Positions 34,553 through 45,019 of a DNA stretch of 64,000 bases are shown in pieces. The position numbers and the translations under genes are program-made. The stretch is from Gracilaria vermiculophylla (taxonomy: Eukaryota; Rhodophyta; Florideophyceae; Gracilariales; Gracilariaceae). The notes under the pieces are model-generated. The model ran no database searches, was not told where the DNA came from, and worked only from the letters and a program-made list of their open reading frames with translations. How positions within the stretch are numbered: the first letter of the stretch is position 1; every line of letters starts with the position of its first letter. The stretch covers positions 673,420 to 737,419 of the forward strand of contig JAHNZQ020000079.1 in assembly GCA_019155205.2 (NCBI GenBank). The letters run 5' to 3'.

Positions 34553-35581
34553 GATTTCCAGCAAGTTTTGATACAATTGTTGAGTTTAAAAGCTGTCTGA
34601 AATTGCCTTCTATGTGCATAAATCATCCTTGTCAGCAGGCACCAAACTTTTCCGATTGGGTGTAAATATCGTGACCGCGCGATACACCCTACAGCAGATA
34701 CATCTGACTTTTGTAGCCAATGTTTGACCAACGAAGCAGTGTGTACTGCCACATAATCTTGATGAAAAATGGAATTCTTTCACGGAAACATAAAACAAAA
34801 TGTAGCAAATATTTGCATAGAACTTCTTGATATTCTTCCGCGTTTACAGTTCTTTCAATATGTGCAATGTCAGTGAGACCTTTTTCGGAAATGCCAGCCC
34901 ACACCGTTAAAGACCCTCTACCTAAATGCCTGGTATAATATTTATGATTTTCCTTACGAAGATCATGCAATTAAAATTTGTAGCAATATGGCCCGTCCCA
35001 ATTGACCTTTTGTACATCAGTAGAAATACGTTTTACCCATTCTTATTTATATTCTTTTTTACCAGCACACCAGTCGACTTCTTTTTTGCTTTTGAGTGTT
35101 TTTAAAAACGAGAACGTTTTTAATTTTTCTATACTTAAATAATGAAAAGCAAATTGTTTAATTATTTACATAAAGTGGATTGGGAAATGTTGAAATTAAA
35201 ATTCATTCCAATGGTTTCGCACGATAGTTTTTCTGTGCACAACTGCCATTTAATATCTTTTTGCTAGGTTGAACGTCGTAGGACGTCCCGAAGATCTTTT
35301 CATTCAATAAGTGTCGGATTTCTGATAAAAATAGAAATTGTGAGCCTGGAATGCTTCAGATTTTGAGCGATTGCACTGTTGAAGTGCATTTTGGCGTTTG
35401 AATTGATGATTAACAGCTGTTTATTCTTTGAAAGAAGAGAACTTCGAGCTAGTCTAACTGGAAAGAAAACGGTGTACATATCTTTTTAAAACGACTATAC
35501 ATAGACTTTGCAAACACTAGCCTACAGTATAGTTTTGGCGCACTCTTTAGGGGTACTTCATCATGATTTTGAAACGCACTG
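34553..35581 (-). mobile_element. Tc1-like transposon copy 2, truncated
   Basis: Carries the transposase middle and 5' part on the minus strand. The right end is the complement of CAGTGCGTTTCAAAATCATG, followed by TA at 35582-35583. The other end, with its TIR, is missing. Minus-strand frames show YYTRHLGRGSLTVWAGISEKGLTDIAHIE and AEEYQEVL. The third catalytic motif is HPIGKVWC, so Glu is Gly. More diverged than copies 3 and 5. Confidence 0.85.
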
Positions 35582-35583
35582 TA

Positions 35584-36469
35584 CTACCATTTGTTGTCCT
35601 AAAGTATAGAATGTTGTAAATATCCGCACAGTCATAAACTTTCACAAAAACATATTTTCTTGATTTTGGTGTGTTGCTCTTCAAGCATCTTTGCTTATCT
35701 AGAAACAAATTACCTACGCAAAATATAGCCAACATCGATAGGAATAAGTTGCGATGTAAATACGGAGTACTTATGGTAGACACCAGAAGTGCTTTAATGT
35801 GAAAGAAAAAAAAAATGCAATATAGCATCCGTACGTTCATGTGAAACACTAAACTGTTTGTGTCATCAATACTATTTTTAGTACTAATATGAAATAGTTA
35901 TGTATTTTTTTTCATTTCTTTGCCGACTGTGGCTGAGAACCAAAACGGCCCGCAGTGTCAATACGTTCACGCCGCGATTCTCTTTGCTCTCTGGAAGCAC
36001 CTGTGCTCCTCTTTTTTGACCTCAAATACAATTGCGTGCAAGTCTCGCATGTGAGATTGGCTGAATGAGAGGTCAGAGAGGACGCTAACAATATGCCATC
36101 TTTCTGTTTTGAAAAATGAATTGCTCTTTGCTTACAGTCTGAATGCGTTGGAGTTTTAAATTATCCTTATTAAGATACATAATTTACACGCAAGTCGAGA
36201 CATGGTTGTCGACGAAGATAAAACGGGAGGTTCGCAACGCATGTCGTTCAAATTCATTATTGAAGCATGGCTGCCGTGGGCTAGACGCCACACATCATAG
36301 GCAAATCAATGCCTCTGAAATGTAAGGCAATAAATTACGAGTAGCTTAAAAGGTATATAAACGACATCGAAGTAGGTATCTTACCAGAGAAGGCACCAGC
36401 TGTGTTTGTTTGGAACACGTCCCTGCTCGAAAACTTATTTTTCTGATCCCCGCATGCTTCTGAGGGGAA
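35584..36469. other. Interval with no recognised gene
   Basis: AT-rich, with short ORFs only. Part of 35930-36110 may be 5' flank of the following gene, but no element is clear. Confidence 0.45.
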
Positions 36470-36946
36470 ATGAGGAGCGTTGCTGCATTCAATTTGATGT
36501 TGTTTTTCCCCTTCCTTTGCTCGGCGTCTTTAGTGCCGTCCGTCAGACAACCTTTAACTACCGAAGCTGGCTGCTTTGCATCATTTACCAGATGCACCCG
36601 GGCAAATGATCTTGGGGCCTGTGCGACTTGTGTAAACACTTGTGGAAGTGCTATTGTGAGTAACGCGTTGGATGTCATTTGTCTCAACCCGATCAGGATC
36701 GGATTAGCTTGTCTCAAAGGTGTTCCATGCGCCACAGCCGCCGTTATATGTAACGATCGATTATTTAACATCAGGAATCGCCGATTGCAGGAGTTTGAGG
36801 GGTCTTGTCCGACGGGCTATGGGCTAAAGATTTACTACGAAGAAAATAAATACTCAACGGCCACTTGTTACTCAAGAGCTATTGTTCCACCTTTCAGTGA
36901 CCCGGACGGGTGGTGTGAAAATCAGAGGAGGAGGAGGAGTTTGTGA
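36470..36946 (+). CDS. Putative secreted Cys-rich protein
   Basis: Intact single frame of 158 codons. The N-terminus has one charged residue then a hydrophobic core (FNLMLFFPFLCSAS), a good signal peptide, with likely cleavage near residue 20-25. The predicted mature part contains twelve Cys (positions 35, 42, 51, 54, 58, 71, 81, 87, 94, 113, 133, 149), an even number as in disulfide-stabilised extracellular proteins. It ends in a basic RRRR stretch. No family is recognised. AATAAA at 37112, about 165 bases past the stop, supports a real transcript. An overlapping minus-strand frame of 141 codons lacks these features. It could instead be a chance ORF; the Cys regularity is the main argument against that. 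Confidence 0.5.
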   Translation: MRSVAAFNLMLFFPFLCSASLVPSVRQPLTTEAGCFASFTRCTRANDLGACATCVNTCGSAIVSNALDVICLNPIRIGLACLKGVPCATAAVICNDRLFNIRNRRLQEFEGSCPTGYGLKIYYEENKYSTATCYSRAIVPPFSDPDGWCENQRRRRSL

Positions 36947-37111
36947 AGGACTAAGCGGTGAAGATCGACATGGGAAACCATAAAAACGAACAAGAAAGAG
37001 AAAAAACAATACGAAAAGAAAAGGCGGACATATTCCTGTACTAATTGCAATTCTCAATTTGAGATGCGGCAGACAGGACTACTGAGCTTTTTGTAAACGA
37101 AAGAATCTCCA

Positions 37112-37117
37112 AATAAA
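37112..37117 (+). promoter_or_regulatory. Candidate poly(A) signal for secreted protein gene
   Basis: AATAAA in the context CCAAATAAAGAAAG, about 165 bases after the stop of the preceding ORF. Confidence 0.35.
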
Positions 37118-37796
37118 GAAAGAGACCTGAATTGTTATATAATCATCAAAGATCCATTATGACTTCTTTGCCGAAGCTATTCATGGACATGGCATTTCTG
37201 CAGTCTCACAGATACTTCCGTTCAAACTGCTGCAGAGCTTTGCACTGCTAGGCTGAAAAGGCGGTACGAACAAGAGTTTGGCCGAACTCATGAGAAAAGG
37301 AAAACCATTATCACGGCCGAAAATCGCTATCGCAGAAGTGAAGTATTGGCATTCAAACCCACGAATGTTTGGTTGCCCTTTGTTGCGTTTCTATGTTTTC
37401 TGCCAACCCACTTGTTGGAGTAGTCGCAGCCTTCTAGGCTTAGCGAAACAAGATGATTTCTGGTCATAGATAAGACAGAACAGTTGCTTGTACGACCATT
37501 TGTCTCTTACACACATCTAATTAATGATCTTTCAAAGAAGCCCCAGAGAAGGAGAAAATGACACAAATTTCAAGCAAAGCTCAGAACGGAGTTCAGGCAT
37601 TTCGATACGTACTCTTCCAGATTACTCATTTCACGCTAGGGAACGCAGTCTACGTTGTTTGTCATATTCCTTTTCAAATTGGGTTGTGATCAGTTTGGTG
37701 TCGGTGTCGTGTACTCAGCTTGGTTGTCATTCATACTCCCCCAATTATTTTATCCCAAAAATGCATCCCCACTGACAGATACATTGTTATTCTACA
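37118..37796. other. Interval with no recognised gene
   Basis: Short ORFs on the plus strand (up to 83 codons at 37524-37775) without motifs. Confidence 0.4.
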
Positions 37797-38735
37797 TTAT
37801 ATGGGGCCGTACATTCTTACCTTACTTTTGTGTCTTTGCACGCTGACAACACCCATCAGTCCGAACAAAATCCACACAGTTGCAATCCAATAGAAAGCAC
37901 GGTAGCCCGATGGTGACGAAATCGGTACCAAGGCAGCTTTTTCAGCAGCCATTCTCCTCGCCGAGCCGGCCTCACCAAAACCATGTACTAGTTCGGCGTC
38001 AATTCCAAACACGAAACAATTGTTTTGGTTCCAAACTTGTCTTTGTTAAAAGCGGCGAGCATCCAACGTGTCGGTTGACAATGAGTTTTTGCACAGCTTT
38101 AACAATGACAGAAACATAAAAGTTGAGGCTTTGGTGAAAAAAAGGGAGAAACAGGGAAACAAGCTGTTTTCATTGCTTTGAGAACCCCCATGATGTTCCG
38201 CGCACCTGAAAAGTAAACTTTATTCCCAAATCGCAGAATATCTGAAAATGCAGTGCTGAATAGACTGCATACAGTTTCTGCGGGTTAAGAGCAGCACTAG
38301 TTCATGGAGAGGCTTGTCAGACAAATTACCAAGCTTTAAGTAGTCCGAGTTGAGCATGTAAGAACAACTGGTGATAAAGCCGCCTCCAATATACAACCAA
38401 AAGATCAGTATGCACCGCAGCCTCCGCCACGTGATACTTTTCGCTATCCTCAAGAGGCCATCTGATAACATCAGCTGACGGGAATGCAGTGACAGCAAGT
38501 ATAATGAAGAATAGATGAACAGCGCTCTCTGCGCTGAACATGGAACTGAAATTCTTATGAGCTGTGTGAGGTCGATTGTGCCAACCGCGAATGAGAAGTA
38601 CCCAGTTCCAAGAGCGATTCCAGTATGCTTGAGCACCCACGTATGCAGAGCTTGTTTCAAATACACTGTTTGAGATGAAGGGATATGTGCTGATTTTACG
38701 GCAGTTTTATGGTGGACCTGCTCAACAACGATCAT
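37797..38735 (-). pseudogene. Possible decayed or spliced membrane-protein gene
   Basis: On the minus strand, several frames read like parts of one membrane protein. 38735-38220 contains WVLKHTGIALGTGYFSFAVG, the overlapping frame 38640-38326 contains HLFFIILAVTAFPSADVI, and 38012-37797 contains SGYRAFYWIATVWILFGLMGVV followed by a basic tail. Each has a hydrophobic run long enough to span a membrane. They are not in one frame, so either frameshifts have killed the gene or introns separate exons; I could not place convincing splice sites. No family is recognised. Confidence 0.25.
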
Positions 38736-38929
38736 TGAAAGCCAAGCATAAAAAAATCATGTGACTCTCAAACGGGCGATCGTTCGAGCCACTATACTAC
38801 AAAGTAAATCGGCAAAGAAAAATGAAAAGAACTGTAATCCTCCCGTCACAGTTAGAACAGTGTAGTATATTCTACACGACGTTCCATACTGAAAATATAA
38901 AGCGATGGAAACAGGTCAAATAATGACAT

Positions 38930-39216
38930 CCATGCATAAAGCTTTTCGGGTGAAATTTGCTAAAAAAAAACATTAAAAGTGGAATGCTCCGAAGTGGAAA
39001 AAGGTGGTTTTCAGTGACGAAACAAAGTTCAACTTAGATGGCCCTGATGGCGTAAGCTACGACTACATTGACGAAAGTAAGGAACCATTTTATTCTTCGA
39101 AACGAGAAAATGGGGCGGCTCAGGGATGGTTAAAAAAGGCATTTCCTTTTATGATTTATCGGAACGTTTTCAAGTGGAAGGGAATTTTATTTCCGATCCG
39201 TATAATACAATTGTGA
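38930..39216 (+). pseudogene. Tc1/mariner transposase fragment, second family
   Basis: The short frame reads KVVFSDETKFNLDGPDGVSY, the first-Asp region of a Tc1/mariner DDE transposase, then YIDESKEPFYSSKRENGAAQ, where family members have RHSGGGSVMVW-like sequence. Upstream RKTLKVECSEVEK-like codons fit the preceding helix. It is clearly distinct from the five-copy Tc1 family in this window. Only about 95 codons remain. Confidence 0.65.
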
Positions 39217-39383
39217 GTTTACGCTTTATGAAGTTCTGCAGTCAAATATGAGAAACTAATGTACAGCAGTGCAAATGTTTCATTTCAGAATTCGTATTAC
39301 AGAATTCTGTAACGCATATTACGCTTACGGAAAAGTAGCTCCGGCGTGAGTACGAGTTCCCCCGGCCTAAGGTACGAGCAGCC

Positions 39384-40595
39384 TTGGTAAACACTCTTTA
39401 CATTGTCATCATGGGAACGGGCAGGCAGAAAGACCAACGCTTGCGCCCGTTGCGCGAACGAGAAGCAACATGGAGATTGGCGCTCATGAACCTTGCGTCT
39501 CGACGTATGTCGCGGGGTGGATCAATCGTCGCGAATACTGCAACCATCACCGCTGTAGCTGCACGGTACTTGCAGGAAAGTGGTGAACTGCAACTTCACC
39601 TACAGCGCTCTAATCGGGTCAGCGCATCTCAATTCACATTCAACTTCAACAAGTTTACTTAGGCGGAATCCTTGCTTCACTTTAGATTTCAGAAGAAGTA
39701 TATTGCTCGTGTACCCTCAGCAATTGGGTGGCCGCAGCATCAGACAAGTACTCACAGAAACCGCTACAGCGTCAACTCCCTCCTCTCGGCATGCGTGATT
39801 TTACGGAGGTTATCGTCGCCGGCAAGGTGAGAGGAACTTGAGATCCTGTTCGGAAAGCACGCCTTGCAGTTATCCGAGATATTTTGGGAAGGACTCGAAA
39901 ACTTCATTGAAAAGCGTGCTCACCTCTTAACCAGCCCGATTGACGCCCAATTCATGTCTCAGCATGCGCACCGCTACGCAACGGCAATACATCAGAAATG
40001 CGGTGGACTTTCAAAATGCGTGTCTTTCATAGATGGAACGGTAATAGGTATAGCAAGGCCGAAAGGATTCGACGTTCAGAGAGTAGTCTACAATGGCCAC
40101 AAGAGAAAGCATGCGCTCAAATTCCAAGTAATTAGTAGCCCCGATGGACTCATTCTTCACGCACACGAGCCTATGGAGGGCTGCCGACATGACTGGATGC
40201 TATACACAAGAAGCGGCATAGAGGAACACCTACCTAACATTCTTCAAGTTAGCGGAGTGAAATAATGCATATACGGAGACTCGGGATATAACAGACGCTG
40301 GTTTCTGGAGGTTCCTTTTCAGAGAAGCAACCTCGCTGCTAGTCAGCACGCGTTTAATAAGACTATGTCATCTGTTCGCATTATGGTCGAGTGGATTTTC
40401 AAAGAAGTGAAGTTGTACTTTACTACTGTAGACTACAAACGAAAACTGAAAGTATTTGAGTCGCCGGTGGCTTCGCTTTACCTTGCAGCTATGCTGCTTA
40501 CAAACATCCGCAATTGTGTATACAGAAATCAGATTGCGAGATACTTTGACTGCTCGCCGCCCTTGCTTGAACAGTATCTTCTGCACCGTTCCTAG
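39384..40595 (+). pseudogene. Harbinger transposase (DDE_Tnp_4 type), element 1
   Basis: The N-terminal part is spread over 39384-39860 in several frames (AESLLHFRFQKKYIARV, CVILRRLSSPAR then EELEILFGKHA). The catalytic part is open from 39864. CVSFIDGTVIGIARP holds the first Asp, KRKHALKFQVISSPDGLI follows, an in-frame TAA lies at 40263-40265, then IYGDSGYNRRW holds the second Asp and MVEWIFKEVK the Glu. The frame closes at 40593. All three catalytic residues are present, so loss of function is due to the stop and N-terminal frameshifts. This family resolves and integrates the element at 3-bp targets. Confidence 0.85.
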
Positions 40596-40722
40596 GCTAT
40601 ATTTGAGGGCCCTCGAGTACCACATAGTGCTAATTGTCAGCTTGTGCCCTATATGTGTTGGATGTTACGTAAGAATATGTCTACATGAAAAGTTTGTCAA
40701 GTTACCTGAAAGGCAAATCTGT

Positions 40723-41490
40723 TTACTTTTTAGCTAAAGCACTAACTAGCAACTTGTAATTTTCCATCTCGAGCTCTTGGGCTTTCTGACGTTCTTCTTT
40801 ACGCTCTTGTCGATCACGCTCGCGTTCTTCTCGGTCTGCGTTCATGTTTTCCCGTTCAAAGTTTAGTCGTTCACGTTCTAGCTCAATGCGAGCCAGGTCT
40901 GCTTCTCGCAGCTGAGCACCAAAGCGATCCATTTCTCCGCTTGCGTTGATTTATAAATTCCTTTTCGTTTTCTTCGGAGTCGTGCCCGGTTGTTCGCAGG
41001 CGTCTTCGGTCTCGATTATCGACCTTCGACGCGTTGTACTCATGTCCACTATCTCCTAACCAATTTTTACTTTTTCATATTCTGCCGCCTGATGAGCTGC
41101 CCTTTTCACCCCGTTGGCGGTGATCAAGTCATCACGTGCCTCCTTCATGCCCATTAGCAGCTCTTCAACTTCTCCCATCTCGCCGTCAACCCCTGACATT
41201 TGCTGGTTGACGGCGTCGCCCTTATCGAACTGCTCTTGAAGTCTTCTGTAGCGGTCTTGCACTGTCTTCCACGTGACCTTTTGCGTGCTGTGTGGATTAG
41301 CGTTGACATTTGTAGCAGCCTCTTCATAACAGGTTTGAAGCTTACCGTAGGCTGTTACGTGCGCTTTGGACGCCGAAACGTCGCGGAGTATGGCGAGATC
41401 TTCCGCTGGACTGAAGCGGGAGTGGCGTCCGGCCTTCGGACGACTAGGTTCGGATGATGACAAATCGTCGGTAGCGGTGACTTCTGCCAT
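40723..41490 (-). pseudogene. Myb/SANT-like protein of Harbinger element 1
   Basis: Read on the minus strand. The ATG at 41490 (MAEVTATDDLSSSEPSRP) is preferred over the frame's first ATG at 41607, because the upstream part is unlike the rest. A trihelix/Myb-like block follows: RHSRFSPAEDLAILRDV, ... TWKTVQDRYRRLQEQFDKGD. It is interrupted near 41056 and 40940 by a stop and frame changes across STTRRRSIIETEDACEQPG. It then ends with a Glu/Arg-rich coiled coil, 40932-40723 (RIELERERLNFERENMNADR). Either a short intron or frameshifts explain the break. In Harbinger elements this protein binds the element ends and recruits the transposase. Confidence 0.7.
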
Positions 41491-41770
41491 GAGTTGGGGC
41501 GTGCAGGTAGGACTTAGTGCTGCGTGGTAGAGACGCCATCTCTCTCCCGTCGGGCTGCATAAATGCGTAAAGAAAAAATTTGGCGCCAACTTGCAGACAG
41601 CTGTCATAGACTGCCGCGCTTTCGTTTCTCACGGACATTCACTAACTAGGCACGTTTCAGCTACTTTGCTAACAAGACAGTTGCAGAATTTTGTATCATT
41701 TCTACAGCTGCTACACGCATTGCGGAATTCTTAGAAATGGTTGCAGAATTCTGTTTGCGTAATCTCTCTA

Positions 41771-42772
41771 ATATCACAAAATTGTGTATTGGCGTTGGTT
41801 ATGGAAACATTGGAAAAAGTATTGATTTTTTCACAAGATTAGGCTTCTGTGCATTGGTCAAATTACAAAAAAAAGTAATTTGAGAATAACCTGTAGGTTT
41901 AGGATTGACCCGCAAAAAGGCCGGATTTAAACAGTTTCGAGGACGTTCGAGGACTTTCAGCAAGTGCATTTGTTGCTATTTATCCCTTGTTTAATAAGTA
42001 AAGGACCTATATGAAGCTACAGGAGTTGGGAGGTCTAATACATAAGAAGAATAAACTTGTAAACTGTGCCCTTCTTAAATATCACAGACTAAGCGAGGTG
42101 GGAATGGCAACGAATGTAGTGCATTTGACCGCAAGCGGTAATACACCACAAAGACGTTTGGGATCTTCCAATACTAAAGGCAACCCAGTGGGTGACGTCA
42201 TCTCTAATTAATCGCACGTCGAAGGAAGATTGGAAACTTCAAGTCCATTCCTGCTGCAGTTGGCCGGAGACGCTAAGGAAGCAAATTTTCACAAGAAGGG
42301 TGTATGAGACGTGCTCCTATTTTTCTACAAGATAAGAGAAAACAAAAAGGGCATGACGCTAGGCTCAAGCTATCCTCAAAAGTAGTGGCTTTACTACTAA
42401 AGTCAGCAATGGGATGCCACAGAAGCAGAAATTTGAAAAGCCTGTAGATATCCTTATACAAGGCCAAGAACAGTAGCACCGCTTCAATTAGTTATCGATG
42501 GAGGCAGCTCGGCCACCGGGAAAAATTTTAGTAGAAGCATTAAAGTCTCTCAAAGGGCGTGCAGTTGAAAAAAAGGAAATTAGGGTTGTGATTTCGTATC
42601 CAAGGGATGGAAAATTGAGAGAGCAAAAATGGTTCGTGAAGATCCATTTCACAACTCGCACATTTTCCCTTTTTTCGATGTCCAAGGAATAACTTACACA
42701 TCAGCCTAGACCTATCCATATGATCTGCTTGCGCCTTTTAAAGTTCATATAATTCTGTAAATGTAGTAGTAG
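41771..42772. other. Interval with no recognised gene
   Basis: Two plus-strand ORFs of 66 and 64 codons (42011-42211 and 42498-42692) carry no motif. Nothing else is seen. Confidence 0.4.
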
Positions 42773-42921
42773 TGTAGTACAGTGGATCCTAAGCTGAGAC
42801 TGTCACGTGCCTTTACAACGGAAGATTCCTAAGGAGTGTTCGTTAATTATTAACTGAGGCGCATGGTGCATTATGCAGCCTACCAGTGCTAAAGTACTCC
42901 TTATGAGTAGTACAATTTAGA
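42773..42921 (+). repeat. Old A-like LTR, fragment 1 of 3
   Basis: Starts TGTAGTACAGTGGATCC and follows the A-LTR order (TTCCTAAGGAGTGTTCGT, TTATTAACTGAGGC). Closest in character to the diverged solo LTR at 21850. It stops at the TA where Tc1 copy 3 is inserted. Confidence 0.8.
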
Positions 42922-42923
42922 TA

Positions 42924-44205
42924 CAGACTGTTTCAAAAACATACGACATGCTGTGAAATCTCAAAAAAACGAACAAATGTATACTGTACGCCTACAAAAA
43001 TAAATTTCAGAAAAAAGTAAAGTAAAAAAAAAAAACGTTTCAAAAACATATGATCGTCAATAAAAAATCTTTAGTGCGCGACGATCAATAGTTTTTTTGC
43101 ATCCTTTTTGCTGTATAACGCTAATGCAACGTTTCGGCATCGAAGTGATGTACTTTTCTACAGTTGAAACTGTTATAGATTTCCAGCAATTTTTAATACA
43201 GATTTTGAGTTCAAAAACTGTCTGAAATTGCCTTCCATGCGCATAAACCATCCTTGCCAGCAGTCCCCAAACGTTTTTGATTCGGTTCAAATCTGGTGAG
43301 CGCGCTGGCCATTCTAAAACAGATACTTCAGCCTTATGTAGCCAATTTTTGATTAAAGATGCAGTGTGTACAGGCGCATTATCCTGTTAAAAAATGACAA
43401 TTTCTTCATAGAAACATAAACCAAAAGGTGGCAAACAGTTGTATAGAACTTCTTGATATTTTTCTGCATTCATGTTCGTTTCAATAATGGCAATTTCCGT
43501 TAGACCGTTTTTAGAAATGCCCGCCCAACCCATTACAGAGCCTCCACCGGAATGCCTGGTATAAAACTCATGACGTTCCTTACGAAGATCGTGCCAATAA
43601 AAGTTATAGCAATCTGGTCCGTCCAAATTGAACTTTTTTTCATCAGTAAAAATAAAAGGTTCTCATTCATTTTTCCAGTAGGCTTTTCCAGCACACCCGT
43701 TAACCATCTTCTGCTTGTGATGGTCTTGGAGAAAGAAAGTTTTCTTAATTTTTTTATATTTAAATAAATTTGTGCTGTTTATCTGCCTCCATATAGTTGA
43801 TTTAGAAACGTTGAGATTGAGATTTATTCCAATTGTTTTGCACGATACTTTTCCATTGCATAATTCTCTTTTAATTTCTCTTTTATCTACTGAGCTGAGC
43901 TTCTTAGGGCGTCCAGGAGATCGTTTTAATCAATAAAGAATCGGATTTTGGAGAAAAGCAGCTATTGTGACCCTAGAACGCTTTACTTTTTGAGCGATAG
44001 CACTGTTAGAATGTTTCTTGGCGTTTAACCTAACGATTAGAAGCTTTTCCTGCTTGGAAAGTGGCGACCCTCGAGCCGTTTTTATTAGAAAGAAGGCGGT
44101 GTACATATCTTTTTGAAACGATTCTACATAGAAAATGTGCAAAATCTAGCCTACAGTACAGTTTTGGCGCACTTTTGAGGGGTAATATGTTTTTGAATCG
44201 CACTG
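42924..44205 (-). mobile_element. Tc1-like transposon copy 3
   Basis: 1282 bp between TA dinucleotides at 42922-42923 and 44206-44207. Ends are CAGACTGTTTCAAAAACATA and the complement of CAGTGCGATTCAAAAACATA. The minus-strand transposase is recognisable: a helix-turn-helix part near 44140-43930 (PLSKQEKLLIVRLNAKKHSNSA), HDLRKERHEFYTRHSGGGSV, and LNRIKNVWGLLARM. The third catalytic residue is Lys instead of Glu, as in copy 5. Several stops (for example before QDNAP) break it. It is inserted in the old A-like LTR. Confidence 0.92.
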
Positions 44206-44207
44206 TA

Positions 44208-44310
44208 TGTTGGAATTAATTGGTGCCAGTAACTAGTACAGTAGTGAGACCTGTCGTGGTGGGCTCCCATCACAATACTTGACCACCCGGTCAAGCTCTA
44301 CCATTGGTAG
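44208..44310 (+). repeat. Old A-like LTR, fragment 2 of 3
   Basis: Continues fragment 1 after Tc1 copy 3: AATTGGTGCCAGTAACTAGT, TAGTGAGACCTGTCGTGG, GGTCAAGCTCTACC. It ends with GGTAG, the left target duplication of chromovirus A2. Confidence 0.8.
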
Positions 44311-44863
44311 TGTAGTACAGTGGCTCCTACGGAAGTAGGGTGGTTTGGCCTTAAGGTATAATATTCCTAAGAAGGGCTCGTATTTTATCAGCTGGGCCAC
44401 GTGGTGCATAATCCCGCCCACGTGCGCTACAGTATCCATGAGGGACGGTAGAATTATTATTTATTTTAGTTAATTTATGCAGGTAATTAGTACAGTAGCG
44501 AGACCTGCCGAGGCGGGCTCCCCGCGTGATACTTAATCTCCCAGTTGAGCTCCACCTCTGGGGAAGTAAAGACTAGCACCCTTGAGTCTTCATCTAGTTT
44601 TCCGGTTGGAGTCTCTTGTCGATCAACGCAGGTTTTTAAGCCGCCGATCCTCAGGTCGCATCATAGCAGCGCCTGTAGGAGCATTGTCCGCCCAGTGAAC
44701 CTCCCCCTGCACTTGGTGTTGGCAGATCTCCTTTCAGAATTTCCCCGGCTCGCGACAGCGGATACCGGAGACCATCTTTAGGAATACGCGCCTTTGGAGT
44801 CAACAAAAACTCCTAACGGACGTTGTGCTTTACTAGCTCGAGAGGAGAGCTCACAGTACCACA
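44311..44863 (+). repeat. 5' LTR of chromovirus A2
   Basis: 553 bp, TGTAGTACAGTGGCTCC to CACAGTACCACA. Reference copy for the solo A LTRs in this window. Confidence 0.95.
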
Positions 44864-45019
44864 ACTGCTCTCCAGACTTAGAAGGTCACAGTTCCGAAAG
44901 GATTCGAACAAGTCGCAGCAGAACCGTGTTTCTCGTTTGCAACGACCAACCCCCAACAGTGGAATTTTTCCTTAAGGTAATTCGGAAGTGGAAGCAAATC
45001 ACCCCCGACCTACTCCTCT

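Larger units (their letters stand above)
39285..41770. mobile_element. PIF/Harbinger-like element 1
   Basis: Two convergent genes, a DDE transposase on plus and a Myb/SANT-like protein on minus, are the standard content of PIF/Harbinger elements. Near both ends the palindromic motif CAGAATTCTG occurs (39300-39309 and 41744-41753), and further GAATTC-containing repeats flank them. I could not fix exact TIR ends or a 3-bp target duplication, so the limits are approximate. Confidence 0.7.

Noticed and set aside
36346..36771. 141-codon minus-strand ORF opposite the secreted protein
   Set aside because: No signal peptide, no motif. The plus frame has a signal peptide and regular Cys.
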